In this document: positions 26,108-35,846 of the stretch, piece after piece
Layout of the letters: each line of letters begins with the position of its first letter
How positions within the stretch are numbered: position 1 is the stretch's first letter
NCBI GenBank assembly: GCA_012729455.1
Contig: JAAYDC010000016.1
Location: forward strand, 1 to 64,000
DNA length: 64,000 nucleotides
Origin: Chloroflexota bacterium
Lineage (GTDB): Bacteria > Chloroflexota > Anaerolineae > UBA1429
Reading direction: 5' to 3'
Translations under genes and position numbers: made by a program
Notes under the pieces: generated by a model
Seen by the model: the letters and a program-made list of their open reading frames with translations, nothing else
What the model was told of the DNA's origin: nothing
Database searches by the model: none

Positions 26108-27213
26108 GGAGCCGCCTCTTGCAGCCAAGCCGGCACGGCCTGGCCGCGCATGCTGATAGCCTGAACCGGGCAGTTGGCGATGCACATACCGCAGCCAAAG
26201 CAAGCCGCTTCGAGCACATGCGCCGCGGTAACGCCCTCAGCATCGGCCAACTCGACGGCACTGTGCGGACAGGTGCGAATGCATGTCAGGCAGCGGATGC
26301 ACTTTGCCCTGTCGACCCAGGCCAGCACCGCCTCGGGCTGCGTGCCGTTCACCGTCAGCAGAACGGCAAGTTGGCTGGCCACCAGCTCGGCATCCTGGCG
26401 CACACCAGAGTCGTCAGTATCCAGATGGCAGCGCCCTACCAGGTACACGCCCTTACGGGCTGTGCCGCCAAAATGGTAAAGGTGTACGTTGAAGGGCTGC
26501 AGGTAACCATCCTCGCCCACGCGGATCCCGAGCGCCTCTGCCAGGGCAGGATGATCGCGCCGTGGACGCACCGGCTGAGCCACCCCCAGCAGGTCAGCAC
26601 GCAGCTGGCCATCGGCATGGCGAATGGTGATGCCCTCAGCATCGGGCTCCGGCATTGCCGCCTGCAGGCGATGAAACGCTACACCGGCAGCACGCAGATC
26701 GCGTACGCGTTTTTCCAGCCAGTCGGTATCGACCTGCAGCTCGCGGTAGAGCACCGAAACCTCGCACTTACACTTGTCTCGCAGCTGCCCGGCCAGATCG
26801 ATCACTTCGCGGGTGGCCTCGCGGCTGGCGGGAGTCATCAGGTCAATCGTCAGGGCGATGTGCTGGCGCTGGCGCGAGGCACGCTCGGTGATCGACGCGG
26901 GTTTGGTCAGCTGTGACGCCAATTGTTTCGTCGACACAATGCGCGCGTGCTGCGGCAACTTTTTAAGGGCGGTCAGTGGCACCCGTTCGTTGCCCGTAGC
27001 AACCACCACAGCTCCAACGCTCAGCGCTGTCAGGCTGCCATCACAGAATCCGCGCAGGGCAAAGCTGCCGACATAACCCTCCAGTGTGCTCAGCTGGAAG
27101 GGCGCTGAGGGGCCCTGTACAATGCGCTCGACCCTGAAGCCGTGCGACCGCAGTGCCTGCGCGGCACAATCCGCGTCATAGCCCGTGCCGATGACCGCCA
27201 CAAGCTCGTTCAT
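26104..27213 (-). CDS. HdrA-like protein with C-terminal 2x[4Fe-4S] ferredoxin domain
   Basis: A 369-residue protein. The N-terminus begins MNELVAVIGTGYDADCAAQA, a weakened dinucleotide-binding loop. The middle follows HdrA (ITERASRQRQHIALTIDL, VEVSVLYRELQVD-like) but lacks the C-V-G-S-R cluster motif of true HdrA. The C-terminus has CIRCLTCIRTCP and CFGCGMCIANCP. It looks like the second half of an HdrA, split from the preceding gene, with which it shares an ATGA overlap. Together the two could equal one HdrA of about 716 residues. The start ATG 27213 fits the overlap pattern. Confidence 0.82.
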   Translation of the reverse strand: MNELVAVIGTGYDADCAAQALRSHGFRVERIVQGPSAPFQLSTLEGYVGSFALRGFCDGSLTALSVGAVVVATGNERVPLTALKKLPQHARIVSTKQLASQLTKPASITERASRQRQHIALTIDLMTPASREATREVIDLAGQLRDKCKCEVSVLYRELQVDTDWLEKRVRDLRAAGVAFHRLQAAMPEPDAEGITIRHADGQLRADLLGVAQPVRPRRDHPALAEALGIRVGEDGYLQPFNVHLYHFGGTARKGVYLVGRCHLDTDDSGVRQDAELVASQLAVLLTVNGTQPEAVLAWVDRAKCIRCLTCIRTCPHSAVELADAEGVTAAHVLEAACFGCGMCIANCPVQAISMRGQAVPAWLQEAAP

Positions 27214-28253
27214 GCCGGCTGCTCCTGCAGATCCTGCAGACAAGCAGCGGCGGCGCGCCGAGCATGAGCGATCGAATCGGCGATCGAACGGGGCGCCTGG
27301 CAGCAGCCTGCCAGATAAATGCCCGGCACGGCGGTACGCACATCATCAGCAGCTGATGCCATAAAGCCAAAGGCGTTGCGCTCCAGGCCGAACAGGTCGG
27401 CCGTAGCAGCCGCATCGGCGCGCGGCTGGATACCCGTCGAGAGCACTACCAGGTCCGCCAGCAGCGAGGTGTATTGTCCGGCATGGATATCGTCATACTG
27501 CAAGAGCACTTGCTCATTGTGCGCGCCGGCACGCTGTATCTGGGCCGGCAGCCCCGTCACAAAGGTAATGTCTTCCTTTTGAGCCAGATCGAAAGCCTGC
27601 GAATCGCGCCCGCAGTGCTGGATATCCATCCTGAATACCGTCACCACGGTGTTGGGCGAACGCGCCTTCAAGAGCCTGGCAAGGCGCACTCCATAGCGGC
27701 AGCAAACCTGGGAGCACCACCCGCGGCCAGCCTGCTCGTCGCGTGAGCCGACACACTGGATAAATGCCACCTGGCGCGGTTCGTCAGTATCAAAAGCGGC
27801 CTGCCCTGCCTCGCTCAGACGGCGTTCGAGCTCGTCACCGCTGATGATCGCTGGCAAGAGCCCATAGCCAAAAGCGCCCTTGGTGCGCGCATTTACATGG
27901 TCAAAACCGGTCGCCAGGATAACGGCAGACGCGGTACCTTCCAGGCTGCCATCGAGGGTGCAGAGAGTATAGCGGAAACCGCCTTCAGAGGGGTTGCAGC
28001 TGGTAACTGTGGTGGTGAGTTGTATATCGATGCGGGTCTGATCGGCACAGGCTTGTAACTGGCCGGCATACAGGCAGCCGCCGCACTGCTGGCAGCGCCC
28101 TGCGACAGCCTTGCAGCATACGCTGCTCGCCTGGCCGCCCAGCTGGGCATCGCGTTCGACCAGCGTCACCGGCACGTCGCGCTCGGTAAGCGCCAACGCG
28201 GCGCTCACTCCGGCGATGCCACCTCCTATCACAAGCACACCGTGGCTCGTCAT
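27210..28253 (-). CDS. HdrA-like FAD protein, first gene of the methyl-branch operon
   Basis: A 347-residue flavoprotein: VIGGGIAGVSAALAL FAD loop (residues 7-21), CQQCGGCLYAGQLQAC near residue 55 where HdrA has an Fe-S motif, and the HdrA signature CVGSRDEQ with CSQVCCRYG (about residues 170-190). It ends IYLAGCCQAPRSIADSIAHA, the FAD-closing motif. It is about half the length of canonical HdrA, and the following gene supplies the ferredoxin domain. The promoter TTGACT-N17-TATAAT (28322-28294) lies 41 bp upstream, so this is the head of an operon that runs without a gap larger than 21 bp to fhs. Confidence 0.88.
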   Translation of the reverse strand: MTSHGVLVIGGGIAGVSAALALTERDVPVTLVERDAQLGGQASSVCCKAVAGRCQQCGGCLYAGQLQACADQTRIDIQLTTTVTSCNPSEGGFRYTLCTLDGSLEGTASAVILATGFDHVNARTKGAFGYGLLPAIISGDELERRLSEAGQAAFDTDEPRQVAFIQCVGSRDEQAGRGWCSQVCCRYGVRLARLLKARSPNTVVTVFRMDIQHCGRDSQAFDLAQKEDITFVTGLPAQIQRAGAHNEQVLLQYDDIHAGQYTSLLADLVVLSTGIQPRADAAATADLFGLERNAFGFMASAADDVRTAVPGIYLAGCCQAPRSIADSIAHARRAAAACLQDLQEQPA

Positions 28254-28293
28254 AACACCGTCGTTACGTAAGTATTAAAGGTCACGATTGAGC

Positions 28294-28322
28294 ATTATAG
28301 AGAACGCTTAGAAGCAAGTCAA
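28294..28322 (-). promoter_or_regulatory. Promoter of the Hdr-MetVF-Flx-fhs operon
   Basis: Minus-strand TTGACT (28322-28317), exactly 17 nt, TATAAT (28299-28294). It is nearly consensus, which suggests strong housekeeping transcription. The divergent hsp20 promoter begins 24 bp away. Confidence 0.85.
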
Positions 28323-28345
28323 CCGCCAGTGGGGGCCCGCAGCAT

Positions 28346-28374
28346 TTGAGAAGCGCACATTTCTGTGGTAAAAT
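28346..28374 (+). promoter_or_regulatory. Promoter of hsp20-lon
   Basis: TTGAGA (28346-28351), 17 nt, TAAAAT (28369-28374). No CIRCE-type inverted repeat was seen between it and the hsp20 ATG. Confidence 0.75.
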
Positions 28375-28419
28375 ACTCAAAATTGTAGGTTCCGTACGAG
28401 AAAAGACGAGGAAACTTTC

Positions 28420-28818
28420 ATGTCTGGGTATCTGAACCCGAGCAGTGATTTGCCCCAGCATGGGATCGATTGGTTACATCCGCGTAACAAGCGCCGCTGG
28501 CATCCGCCCACGGATGTTTATGAGACCGATGACGCCATCGTGATCAAAGTCGAGGTGGCCGGCATGACCACCGAGGACTTTTCGATTATCTATGCTGACC
28601 GGGTGCTGACAATCAGCGGCTGCCGGCGCGATATCACGGACAAGATCATCTACCAGAATATGGAGATCCCTTACGGCGAGTTCCGCACCGAAGTGCGCGT
28701 CAACTGGCCGCTGGAAGAGCGCGATATTGAAGCCCTCTACGAGAATGGCTTTTTATATGTGCGGTTGCCCAAAGGCGCCCGCGAACGGCGCATCCCCATT
28801 AAACAAAACTCTGACTGA
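28420..28818 (+). CDS. Small heat-shock protein, Hsp20/alpha-crystallin
   Basis: A 132-residue ATP-independent holdase. The alpha-crystallin domain occupies about residues 35-125: [20 protein letters not shown] at its start, [20 protein letters not shown]-type strand, and a C-terminal IPI motif (RERRIPIK) that mediates oligomer contacts. GAGG lies 9 nt before the ATG. The lon gene follows after 32 bp, probably in the same transcript, which pairs a holdase with a protease for damaged proteins. Confidence 0.93.
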   Translation: MSGYLNPSSDLPQHGIDWLHPRNKRRWHPPTDVYETDDAIVIKVEVAGMTTEDFSIIYADRVLTISGCRRDITDKIIYQNMEIPYGEFRTEVRVNWPLEERDIEALYENGFLYVRLPKGARERRIPIKQNSD

Positions 28819-28850
28819 TTGTGCCTGAGCACATGCATTATTGGAGATCC

Positions 28851-31316
28851 ATGGAGACACCCATTTTAGCAATGCAACAGGGCGGCGGTGAGGAGCACCC
28901 GCAGACGCCCAACAACCTGCCGGTTTTACCGCTTAAAAATACCGTAATCTACCCGCTGACAGTTTTTCCGCTGGTGGTGCAAAAGCCGCGCTCGGTACGC
29001 CTGGTGGACGATGCAGTCGTGGCCGACCGTACCGTCGCCCTGGTAGCGCTGCGCGACCCCGAAGTGGAAGAACCCACCCCCGAAGACCTGCACGAGATCG
29101 GCACGCTGGCCACCATCCACCGCATGGCCCGCTCGCCGGACGGCACCCTGCACATTGTGGTTCACGGCACTGAGCGTATCCGTCTGGGCGCCATTACACA
29201 GCGCGACCCGTACATGCGCGGTGATATTGAGGTGCTGCCCGACTTGGTCGAGGATACCATCGATACCGAAGCCCTGGTACGCAGCGTTTCAGACCTGTTC
29301 CGCAAGCTGATGGGCCTGGCGGCTTATATGCCCGAAGAAGTGGCGCTCAATGCCCTCTCGGTGGATGAGCCCCGCCAGTTGGTCTATCTGATCGCCTCGA
29401 TCACGCGCATGGATTTGGCGACCCGCCAGCGTATCCTCGAAGCGGATAGCGTTGCCGACAAGCTGCGCATCCTGCTGGGAGTGCTGACGCGCGAAGTCGA
29501 AGTGCTTGAGCTGGGAAAAAAGATCCAGACCGATGCCCAGTCGGGGATCGAAAAGGTACAGCGCGAGTATTATCTGCGCGAACAGATCAAGGCCATCCAG
29601 CGCGAGCTGGGCGAAGAGGATGAACAGGCTGCCGAAATCAACCAGCTGCGCGAGCAGATCGAAAAGGCGGGACTCTCGGAAGAGGCTCTCAAAGAGGCGC
29701 ATCGCGAGCTCGACCGCCTCTCAAAGCTGCCGCCGGCGGCGGCCGAGTATTCGGTGATCCGCTCGTATCTGCAATGGCTGGCCGAGTTGCCTTGGCAAGT
29801 CACCACCACCGACCACCTGGATGTAAGCGCTGCGCGCGCCATCCTCGATGAAGACCATTACGACCTTAAAAAGGTCAAGGACCGCATCATCGAGTTTTTG
29901 GCAGTACGCAAGCTGCGCCAGGAGCGCGCCAACCCCGATGCCGAGCAACCGCGCGACCACATCCGCCAGGAACGCGAAGGCGTGATCCTGTGTTTTGTGG
30001 GGCCTCCGGGGGTCGGCAAGACCTCACTGGGCAAGTCAATCGCGCGCGCCCTTGGGCGAGAGTTTATTCGCCAGTCATTTGGCGGTCTGCACGATGAATC
30101 CGAGATCCGCGGACATCGCCGCACCTACATCGGCGCCATGCCCGGGCGCATCATCCAGGCGATTCGCCGCGTGGGGACGCGTAACCCGGTGTTCATGCTC
30201 GACGAGGTCGACAAGATCGGCGCCGATTACCGCGGCGACCCATCTTCGGCGCTCCTCGAGGTACTCGACCCGGAACAGAACCGCGAGTTCCGCGACAACT
30301 ATCTCGACGTGGCCTTTGACCTTTCGCAGGTGATGTTTATTGCCACGGCCAACGTGCTGGATACGATCCCCGCCCCCTTGCGCGACCGCATGGAGATCCT
30401 GCAGCTTTCGGGCTATACCGAAGAAGAAAAGATCCTGATCGCCAAAAACTATCTCGTGGCGCGCCAGATCAAGGAAAACGGCCTGCGCGACGACGAGGTC
30501 AGTTTCGATGACGATGCTCTGAGGGTGATCATCCGTGAATACACCCGCGAGGCGGGCGTGCGCGAGCTCGAACGCCAGATCGGCACGATCTGCCGCAAAA
30601 TCGCCACCACTATTGCAGCTGGCGAGACCAGCCAGGTACAGGTGGGAGCTGAGGATATGCACAAATACCTGGGCAAGCAGATCTATTTCTTTGATGTGGC
30701 CGAACGCACGCAGGTGCCTGGCGTGGCCACCGGACTGGCCTGGACGGCAGCAGGCGGCGATATCCTGTTTGTCGAAGCGACCAAAATGCGCGGCAACAAG
30801 GGCTTTACCGTGACCGGACAGCTCGGCGATGTGATGCGCGAATCGGCCACTACCGCGCTGAGCTATGTGCGTGCCAACGCGCAGCGCCTCGGCGTCCCCG
30901 AGGATGCCTTTAACGACCTCGATATTCACCTGCATGTGCCAGCTGGCGCCACCCCCAAGGATGGCCCCTCGGCTGGCGTGACGATGGCCACCGCTCTGGC
31001 TTCTTTGATGATGAACAAACCTGTCAGCGGCGAACTGGGCATGACCGGCGAGATCACGCTGCGCGGCCAGGTATTGCCGGTAGGGGGCATCAAGGAAAAG
31101 GTGCTGGCTGCTCATCGCGCGGGGCTCAAGCGCATCTGCCTGCCCCGCAAAAACGAACGCGACCTCGATGAATTACCCGAACAAGTCCGCAACGAGATAA
31201 TTTTTATCCCCTGCGACCGTGTGGAGCAGGTTTTTGCGGAGGCCTTCGGACTAACGGAAGGAAATAACCGTGTCCAAAGCGACACAACCCAAGACGACCA
31301 ACAACAGCCCGACTAA
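28851..31316 (+). CDS. lon: ATP-dependent protease Lon (La)
   Basis: An 821-residue AAA+ protease of usual bacterial length. The N-terminal LonN domain begins [14 protein letters not shown], a coiled coil lies near residues 220-280 ([18 protein letters not shown]), and Walker A is [13 protein letters not shown] (about residue 384). The sensor region contains [10 protein letters not shown]. The protease domain has the catalytic dyad Ser in [15 protein letters not shown] and Lys in [14 protein letters not shown]. The start is ATG 28851 with GGAG 5 nt upstream; the in-frame GTG at 28821 is less likely. It overlaps the following PHP gene by 47 bp. Confidence 0.97.
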   Translation: METPILAMQQGGGEEHPQTPNNLPVLPLKNTVIYPLTVFPLVVQKPRSVRLVDDAVVADRTVALVALRDPEVEEPTPEDLHEIGTLATIHRMARSPDGTLHIVVHGTERIRLGAITQRDPYMRGDIEVLPDLVEDTIDTEALVRSVSDLFRKLMGLAAYMPEEVALNALSVDEPRQLVYLIASITRMDLATRQRILEADSVADKLRILLGVLTREVEVLELGKKIQTDAQSGIEKVQREYYLREQIKAIQRELGEEDEQAAEINQLREQIEKAGLSEEALKEAHRELDRLSKLPPAAAEYSVIRSYLQWLAELPWQVTTTDHLDVSAARAILDEDHYDLKKVKDRIIEFLAVRKLRQERANPDAEQPRDHIRQEREGVILCFVGPPGVGKTSLGKSIARALGREFIRQSFGGLHDESEIRGHRRTYIGAMPGRIIQAIRRVGTRNPVFMLDEVDKIGADYRGDPSSALLEVLDPEQNREFRDNYLDVAFDLSQVMFIATANVLDTIPAPLRDRMEILQLSGYTEEEKILIAKNYLVARQIKENGLRDDEVSFDDDALRVIIREYTREAGVRELERQIGTICRKIATTIAAGETSQVQVGAEDMHKYLGKQIYFFDVAERTQVPGVATGLAWTAAGGDILFVEATKMRGNKGFTVTGQLGDVMRESATTALSYVRANAQRLGVPEDAFNDLDIHLHVPAGATPKDGPSAGVTMATALASLMMNKPVSGELGMTGEITLRGQVLPVGGIKEKVLAAHRAGLKRICLPRKNERDLDELPEQVRNEIIFIPCDRVEQVFAEAFGLTEGNNRVQSDTTQDDQQQPD

Positions 31317-33147
31317 TCAGATGCAATGGCGGCGGGCGGATTTGCACGTCCACACGCCCGGCTCACGCGACTATCAGGAACCGGGCATCACGTATCTCGA
31401 TATCCTGCAAAAAGCAGCTGACGAAAACCTCGACATCATTGCCTTTACCGACCATAACACGATCGCTGGCTATGCTGCCATGCAGCAAGAGATCAACGAC
31501 TTGGAGCGTTGGGTAGCCCTCGGCAGGGCTACCCCGCAGGAAAACGAGCGCCTGGCGCGCTACAAACAGCTCTCCAAACGGTTGCTGATCCTGCCGGGCT
31601 TTGAGTTCACCGCCACCCTCGGATTCCACATCCTGGCGCTCTTTGACCCCACCACCTCGATCCGCGCCATCGAGCATGTGCTGCTGCGGCTCAACATCCC
31701 TCCGGCAATGCTTGATGTGGGCGCTACCGAAGTGGGCGCCACCACCGACGTCCTGACCGCTTACCGTATTATGGCCGAAGCGGGCGCGTTGGTGATTGCA
31801 GCGCACGCCAACTCGACCCATGGCGTGGCGATGGTGGGCTTTGATTTCGGCGGCCAGACCAAGATCGCTTACACCCAGGATGCCAACCTGGCGGCGCTCG
31901 AAGTCACCGACCTGACGGCAAAACGCCGCCGCACGACCGCCTCGTTCTTTAACGGGTCCAAGCCCGAATATCCGCGCCGCATGCACGTCATTCAGAGCTC
32001 GGATGCGCATCGACTAAAGGGCCTGCCCGGTACGCACGCTAACCCGGGCGTGGGGGAGCGCCTCATCGAGCTCCTGCTGCCCGAAGTCTCGTTCAGCGCC
32101 ATCAAGGCGCTCTTTGCCTCACAGGATTTCAGCCGTACCCGCCCCGCCTCAGCTACGCCGGATGTGGTCTTTGACCACGTGCTGGACGCGCGCAAACAGG
32201 GCATCTCGATTGTACAGAGCTTTCACGAGCAGGGCAGCCGCGCCGGCGGAAGACTGCATGCTATCCTGCGCGACGTGGTAGCCTTTGCCAACACCAACGG
32301 CGGCACCATATGGGTGGGCGTCAGCAGTAATGCGCGTGCCAAGATCGCGGGCATTGACGACCCCAAGGCGTTGATCGACGACCTGCGTAACTCAGCTGAG
32401 CGCATGATCAGCCCGCCGCTTGAGCTGACCTTTACGGTGATGGAAACCGGCGGCAAGCACGTGGTACAGCTGCAGGTGCCGCGCGGCAACGAGCAACCAT
32501 ACGTGCTGGAAGGCAGCAAGATCTATATTCGGCAAGAGACCGAGACCAGCCTGGCGATGCGCGAAGAAATAATTGCCATTATCCGCCGCCAGATCGAGGC
32601 CGAGCGGCCTGCTGCCCCGCGGCGCGGTCGCCGGACGGCATCCAAGGCAGCTAACATGGCACCGACTGTGGTCGAAGAGCCCGTAGCACCAGAAGCCCCC
32701 GTGGATGAGTCGATCGAGCCGCCCATTAATACGACACCGAGCGTGCCGCTCTCACCCGAGAACACACCCGACTATCCGCACACCGGTGTCGAGATTGTCG
32801 AATCGGTTGAACGCAAGGGCCAGGTGTATCACGCGATGCGCGACCTGCGCGATGGCGACATTGTCAACAACGTCACGCGCGCCTCGGCGCGCAGGTTGTG
32901 GCGTTATGCCATCGCCCTCAAGGAAAAGCACTCGTTCAACGAAAGCTCGGTCAAGTGGCAGGGTGACATCGGCCTGTGGCACCGCTACTTGCGCAACGGC
33001 AAGTTGCAGTATGACCTTGTTCAGCGCACCCCGGATGGCCAGGTGCACATCTTTTACGGTGTCACCGAAGAGGGTATCCACGGTCGCTGGAAGGACCTGG
33101 TCGAGCGCAATGCCTCGAGGAATGAACCCACTGACGAAAGCGCCTGA
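31270..33147 (+). CDS. PHP phosphoesterase domain fused to an AlbA_2-type domain
   Basis: A 625-residue protein. Residues 20-260 form a PHP metal-dependent phosphoesterase: [31 protein letters not shown], and SSDAHRLKG supply the usual His/Asp ligands. Residues 320-440 resemble the Schlafen/AlbA_2 (ATP-binding DNA-binding) domain, with [20 protein letters not shown]. After a Pro/Ala/Glu-rich linker (450-500), a C-terminal domain contains [17 protein letters not shown] and ends near WKDLVERN. The substrate is unknown; a nucleic-acid or nucleotide phosphodiesterase is plausible. It starts with GTG 31270 (SD GGAAGG) inside the end of lon and is followed by a GNAT gene 3 bp later. Confidence 0.8.
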   Translation: MSKATQPKTTNNSPTNQMQWRRADLHVHTPGSRDYQEPGITYLDILQKAADENLDIIAFTDHNTIAGYAAMQQEINDLERWVALGRATPQENERLARYKQLSKRLLILPGFEFTATLGFHILALFDPTTSIRAIEHVLLRLNIPPAMLDVGATEVGATTDVLTAYRIMAEAGALVIAAHANSTHGVAMVGFDFGGQTKIAYTQDANLAALEVTDLTAKRRRTTASFFNGSKPEYPRRMHVIQSSDAHRLKGLPGTHANPGVGERLIELLLPEVSFSAIKALFASQDFSRTRPASATPDVVFDHVLDARKQGISIVQSFHEQGSRAGGRLHAILRDVVAFANTNGGTIWVGVSSNARAKIAGIDDPKALIDDLRNSAERMISPPLELTFTVMETGGKHVVQLQVPRGNEQPYVLEGSKIYIRQETETSLAMREEIIAIIRRQIEAERPAAPRRGRRTASKAANMAPTVVEEPVAPEAPVDESIEPPINTTPSVPLSPENTPDYPHTGVEIVESVERKGQVYHAMRDLRDGDIVNNVTRASARRLWRYAIALKEKHSFNESSVKWQGDIGLWHRYLRNGKLQYDLVQRTPDGQVHIFYGVTEEGIHGRWKDLVERNASRNEPTDESA

Positions 33148-33150
33148 ACG

Positions 33151-33567
33151 ATGCTGATTCGTCCGTTTACCATGTCCGATTATCCTGCCGTTCGGCGCAT
33201 CTGGGAAGCCAGCGCCCCGGGCGTAACGATGCGCCCCTCGGACGAACCTGATGAGGTCGACAAGATGCGTGAGCACAATCCCGACCTCTTTCTGGTAGCA
33301 GAGCGGGAGGGCGAGGTCATTGGGGTGATCATGGGTGGCTGGGATGGCCGGCGCGGCTGGCTGCACCACCTGGCCGTTTCGCCCGAATTGCGCAACCAGG
33401 GAATCGGCAGCGCCCTGCTGGAAGCTGTCGAGACGCGTCTGCGCGCTTACGGCTGTTTAAAGGTCAACCTGATGGTGCATGCCTACAATACAGACGCCCA
33501 GCGCCTCTATGAGCGCCTCGGCTATAGCAAAATGTCGACGGTGCTGCTGATGGGCAAGGAATTCTAG
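33151..33567 (+). CDS. GNAT-family N-acetyltransferase, RimI-like
   Basis: A 138-residue acetyltransferase. Acetyl-CoA binding motif A is LHHLAVSPELRNQGIGSALLEAV (the RNQGIGSAL part is the Q/R-x-x-G-x-G/A signature), followed by MVHAYNTDAQRLYERLGY, the typical motif B end. Members acetylate protein N-termini (RimI), antibiotics or small amines; the substrate cannot be read from the sequence. It sits between the PHP gene (3 bp) and RNase Z (1 bp), so it is translated from the same polycistronic message. Confidence 0.9.
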   Translation: MLIRPFTMSDYPAVRRIWEASAPGVTMRPSDEPDEVDKMREHNPDLFLVAEREGEVIGVIMGGWDGRRGWLHHLAVSPELRNQGIGSALLEAVETRLRAYGCLKVNLMVHAYNTDAQRLYERLGYSKMSTVLLMGKEF

Positions 33568-33568
33568 C

Positions 33569-34519
33569 ATGTTCGACATCGTCTTTTTGGGCACCTCGGC
33601 CTCGGCGCCCTCCGTCGAACGCGGGCTCTCGTCGGCTTTGCTGATGCATCGTGACCAGCGCTTTTTGCTGGATTGCGGTGAGGGCACCCAGCGCCAGCTG
33701 ATCCGCAGCGGTATGGGATTCCGCAAGATCGATAAAGTCCTGCTCACCCACGGCCACCTCGACCACATCCTCGGCCTGGGCGGGCTGGTTTCGACCTTCT
33801 CGCGCTGGGAATCGATCGATACCCTGTCGCTGTATGGCGGCCACTGGGCCCTGCAGCGCGTGCACGACCTCATGAACGTGGTCCTGCGCGGCGGTGAAGC
33901 CGAGATGGAGATTCACTATCACCCGGTGAATGCCGGCGTCATCTGGCAAAACCAGCATCTGCAGGTGTCGGCCTTCCCGGTCAATCATCGCGGACCGGGC
34001 TGCTTTGGCTACCTTTTTCAAGAGCCCAGCCATCGCCCCTTTATACCCGAGATAGCCGACGCGCTGGGCGTGCCGCGCGGCCCCGAGCGCAAGCAGCTGG
34101 TGCAGGGATCCAGCATTACCCTGGCAGATGGCCGCCTGGTGCACCCCGACGAGGTGCTCGGCCCAGCTGAGGCGGGCGTCAAGGTGGTGCATGTGGGCGA
34201 TGCCGGCAGCACCGCTGATCTGGTGCCCTATTGCGCCCAGGCCGATGCGCTGGTGATCGAAGCGACCTACACCAGCGCCGAAGAAGCCATGGCCGCCCAA
34301 TTTGGTCACCTAACAGCCGCACAGTCTGCCCGACTGGCAGCCGAGGCTGGTGTAGGCGCGCTCTTCCTGGTGCACCTCTCGCGGCGTTATTCAGAGCGCG
34401 AGATCCTCCGCGAAGCGCGCGCAATCTTTCCGAACACGTTTGTACCGTGCGACCTCGAGTGTTACCGGGTGGGTAAAGGCTTCGCCGAGCGGGTGGAGGT
34501 GAGCGATGGATTGGCGTGA
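33569..34519 (+). CDS. rnz: Ribonuclease Z
   Basis: Endonuclease that trims tRNA 3' ends. The 316-residue metallo-beta-lactamase protein has FLGTSASAPSVERGLSS at the start (the family's GTS/GTxxxxP-type loop), LLDCGEGTQRQL, and the zinc motif LTHGHLDHILGLGG (about residue 62). Further ligands are VNHRGPGCFG, the HVGDAGST Asp, and HLSRRYSERE near the end. Length and motifs fit RNase Z better than the many other beta-lactamase-fold hydrolases. The end overlaps the UbiD-family gene by 14 bp. Confidence 0.92.
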   Translation: MFDIVFLGTSASAPSVERGLSSALLMHRDQRFLLDCGEGTQRQLIRSGMGFRKIDKVLLTHGHLDHILGLGGLVSTFSRWESIDTLSLYGGHWALQRVHDLMNVVLRGGEAEMEIHYHPVNAGVIWQNQHLQVSAFPVNHRGPGCFGYLFQEPSHRPFIPEIADALGVPRGPERKQLVQGSSITLADGRLVHPDEVLGPAEAGVKVVHVGDAGSTADLVPYCAQADALVIEATYTSAEEAMAAQFGHLTAAQSARLAAEAGVGALFLVHLSRRYSEREILREARAIFPNTFVPCDLECYRVGKGFAERVEVSDGLA

Positions 34520-35846
34520 TCTGCTTGATCTGGCTGACCGCCGCGGTTGGCTGCACCATGTTCGCAGCGAGGTTGACCCGTACCTCGAGATGGCACGCGT
34601 AATCAACGCCCTCAACGAAGAGCTGGTGCTCTTTGAACACCCGCTTGGCTCGCGCTTTATGGTATCGGCGGGCGCCTGCAGCCAGCGCTGCTACCTGGCG
34701 GCTGGCATGGAGCTGGAAGAGGCCGACCTGCCGCAGGCTCTGCACCAGGCACTCGCCAACCCGAGCGCTCCAACGGTCGTCAGTAAAGCAGCCTGTCAGG
34801 AAGAGGCGATCGAGGGCGCCGACCTGATGGCATTGCCGATCCTGACGCATTACGCCAACGATGGCGGGGCATACATTACCTCGGCTGTCGGGGTGGTGAA
34901 CGACCCTGAGCTCGGGCCCAATCTCTCGTTCCACCGCCTGATGCGCGTCGATGCCAGGCGCGGCACGATCCGCCTGGTGGAAAACCGCGGCATGCACACC
35001 GCCTGGCTTAAATCCTCGGAGCGCGTGCCGGTGGCACTGTGCATCGGCGCGCCCATCCAGGTGCAGGTAGCAGCCTCGATATCGCCCTCCCCCGGCATCG
35101 ACGAGATGACCATCGCCAACACCCTGAGCCAAACTGAGGTAGTGCGCGCGCTGGGCAGCGACCTGCTGGTGCCCGCCAGCAGCGAGTTCATCATTGAAGG
35201 CTGCCTGGCGCGCGAGCTGGCCGACGAAGGCCCCTTTGTCGACCTGACGCGCACGCGCGACATCGTGCGCCAGCAGCCCTGGTTCGTGGTCGAACGCATC
35301 ACCCATCGCAAGGACGCCATCTTCCAGGCCCTGTTGCCGGGCGGCAGCGAGCATCGCCTGCTGATGGGCATGCCGCGCGAACCGACCATCTATGCAGCCG
35401 TCAACCAGGTTTGTAAGTGTCTGGCGGTCAGCATCACTCCGGGCGGCGGTCACTGGCTGCATGCCGTGGTACAGATCAACAAACAGCACCCCGATGACGG
35501 ACTGCGGGCTATTGAGGCAGCCTTCAAGGGGCACAGCTCGCTCAAGCACGTCGTGGTGGTCGATCGCGATGTCGACCCGAACGATTCCGAGGCGGTCGAG
35601 TGGTCGATCGCGACGCGCTTTCAAGCCAGCAAAGACCTGCTGGTGCTGCATGACCAACCTTCCAGCTCTCTCGACCCATCGGCAACCTATGTGCCGGGCG
35701 CCAAGACGCGCACCTCCAAGATGGGCCTGGATGCCACCATCCCGTGGGAAGGCGAAGATGGACCGGCACATCCTGCCGATTTCGAGACGATGCATTATGA
35801 GCCGATCGACCTGGCGCGCTTTTTGGAGCCGGGCTCATGCAATTGA
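34506..35846 (+). CDS. UbiD-family decarboxylase, probable trans-anhydromevalonate 5-phosphate decarboxylase
   Basis: A 446-residue member of the prenyl-FMN dependent UbiD family: ENRGMHTAWLKSSERVPVALCIG (substrate/cofactor region), PASSEFIIEGCL, and HVVVVDRDVDPND all match family blocks. The neighbours decide the likely reaction. It overlaps aconitase-X large subunit (10 bp), which is followed by the small subunit and isopentenyl phosphate kinase. In the archaeal mevalonate pathway these three activities turn mevalonate 5-phosphate into IPP, with a UbiD-type enzyme decarboxylating trans-anhydromevalonate phosphate. No ubiX is visible. Taken alone it could be any UbiD decarboxylase; the assignment is an inference from context. 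Confidence 0.82.
   Translation: MDWRDLLDLADRRGWLHHVRSEVDPYLEMARVINALNEELVLFEHPLGSRFMVSAGACSQRCYLAAGMELEEADLPQALHQALANPSAPTVVSKAACQEEAIEGADLMALPILTHYANDGGAYITSAVGVVNDPELGPNLSFHRLMRVDARRGTIRLVENRGMHTAWLKSSERVPVALCIGAPIQVQVAASISPSPGIDEMTIANTLSQTEVVRALGSDLLVPASSEFIIEGCLARELADEGPFVDLTRTRDIVRQQPWFVVERITHRKDAIFQALLPGGSEHRLLMGMPREPTIYAAVNQVCKCLAVSITPGGGHWLHAVVQINKQHPDDGLRAIEAAFKGHSSLKHVVVVDRDVDPNDSEAVEWSIATRFQASKDLLVLHDQPSSSLDPSATYVPGAKTRTSKMGLDATIPWEGEDGPAHPADFETMHYEPIDLARFLEPGSCN

Noticed and set aside
34506-35846. UbiD of ubiquinone or menaquinone biosynthesis
   Set aside because: No quinone genes are nearby, while AcnX subunits and isopentenyl phosphate kinase overlap or follow directly.
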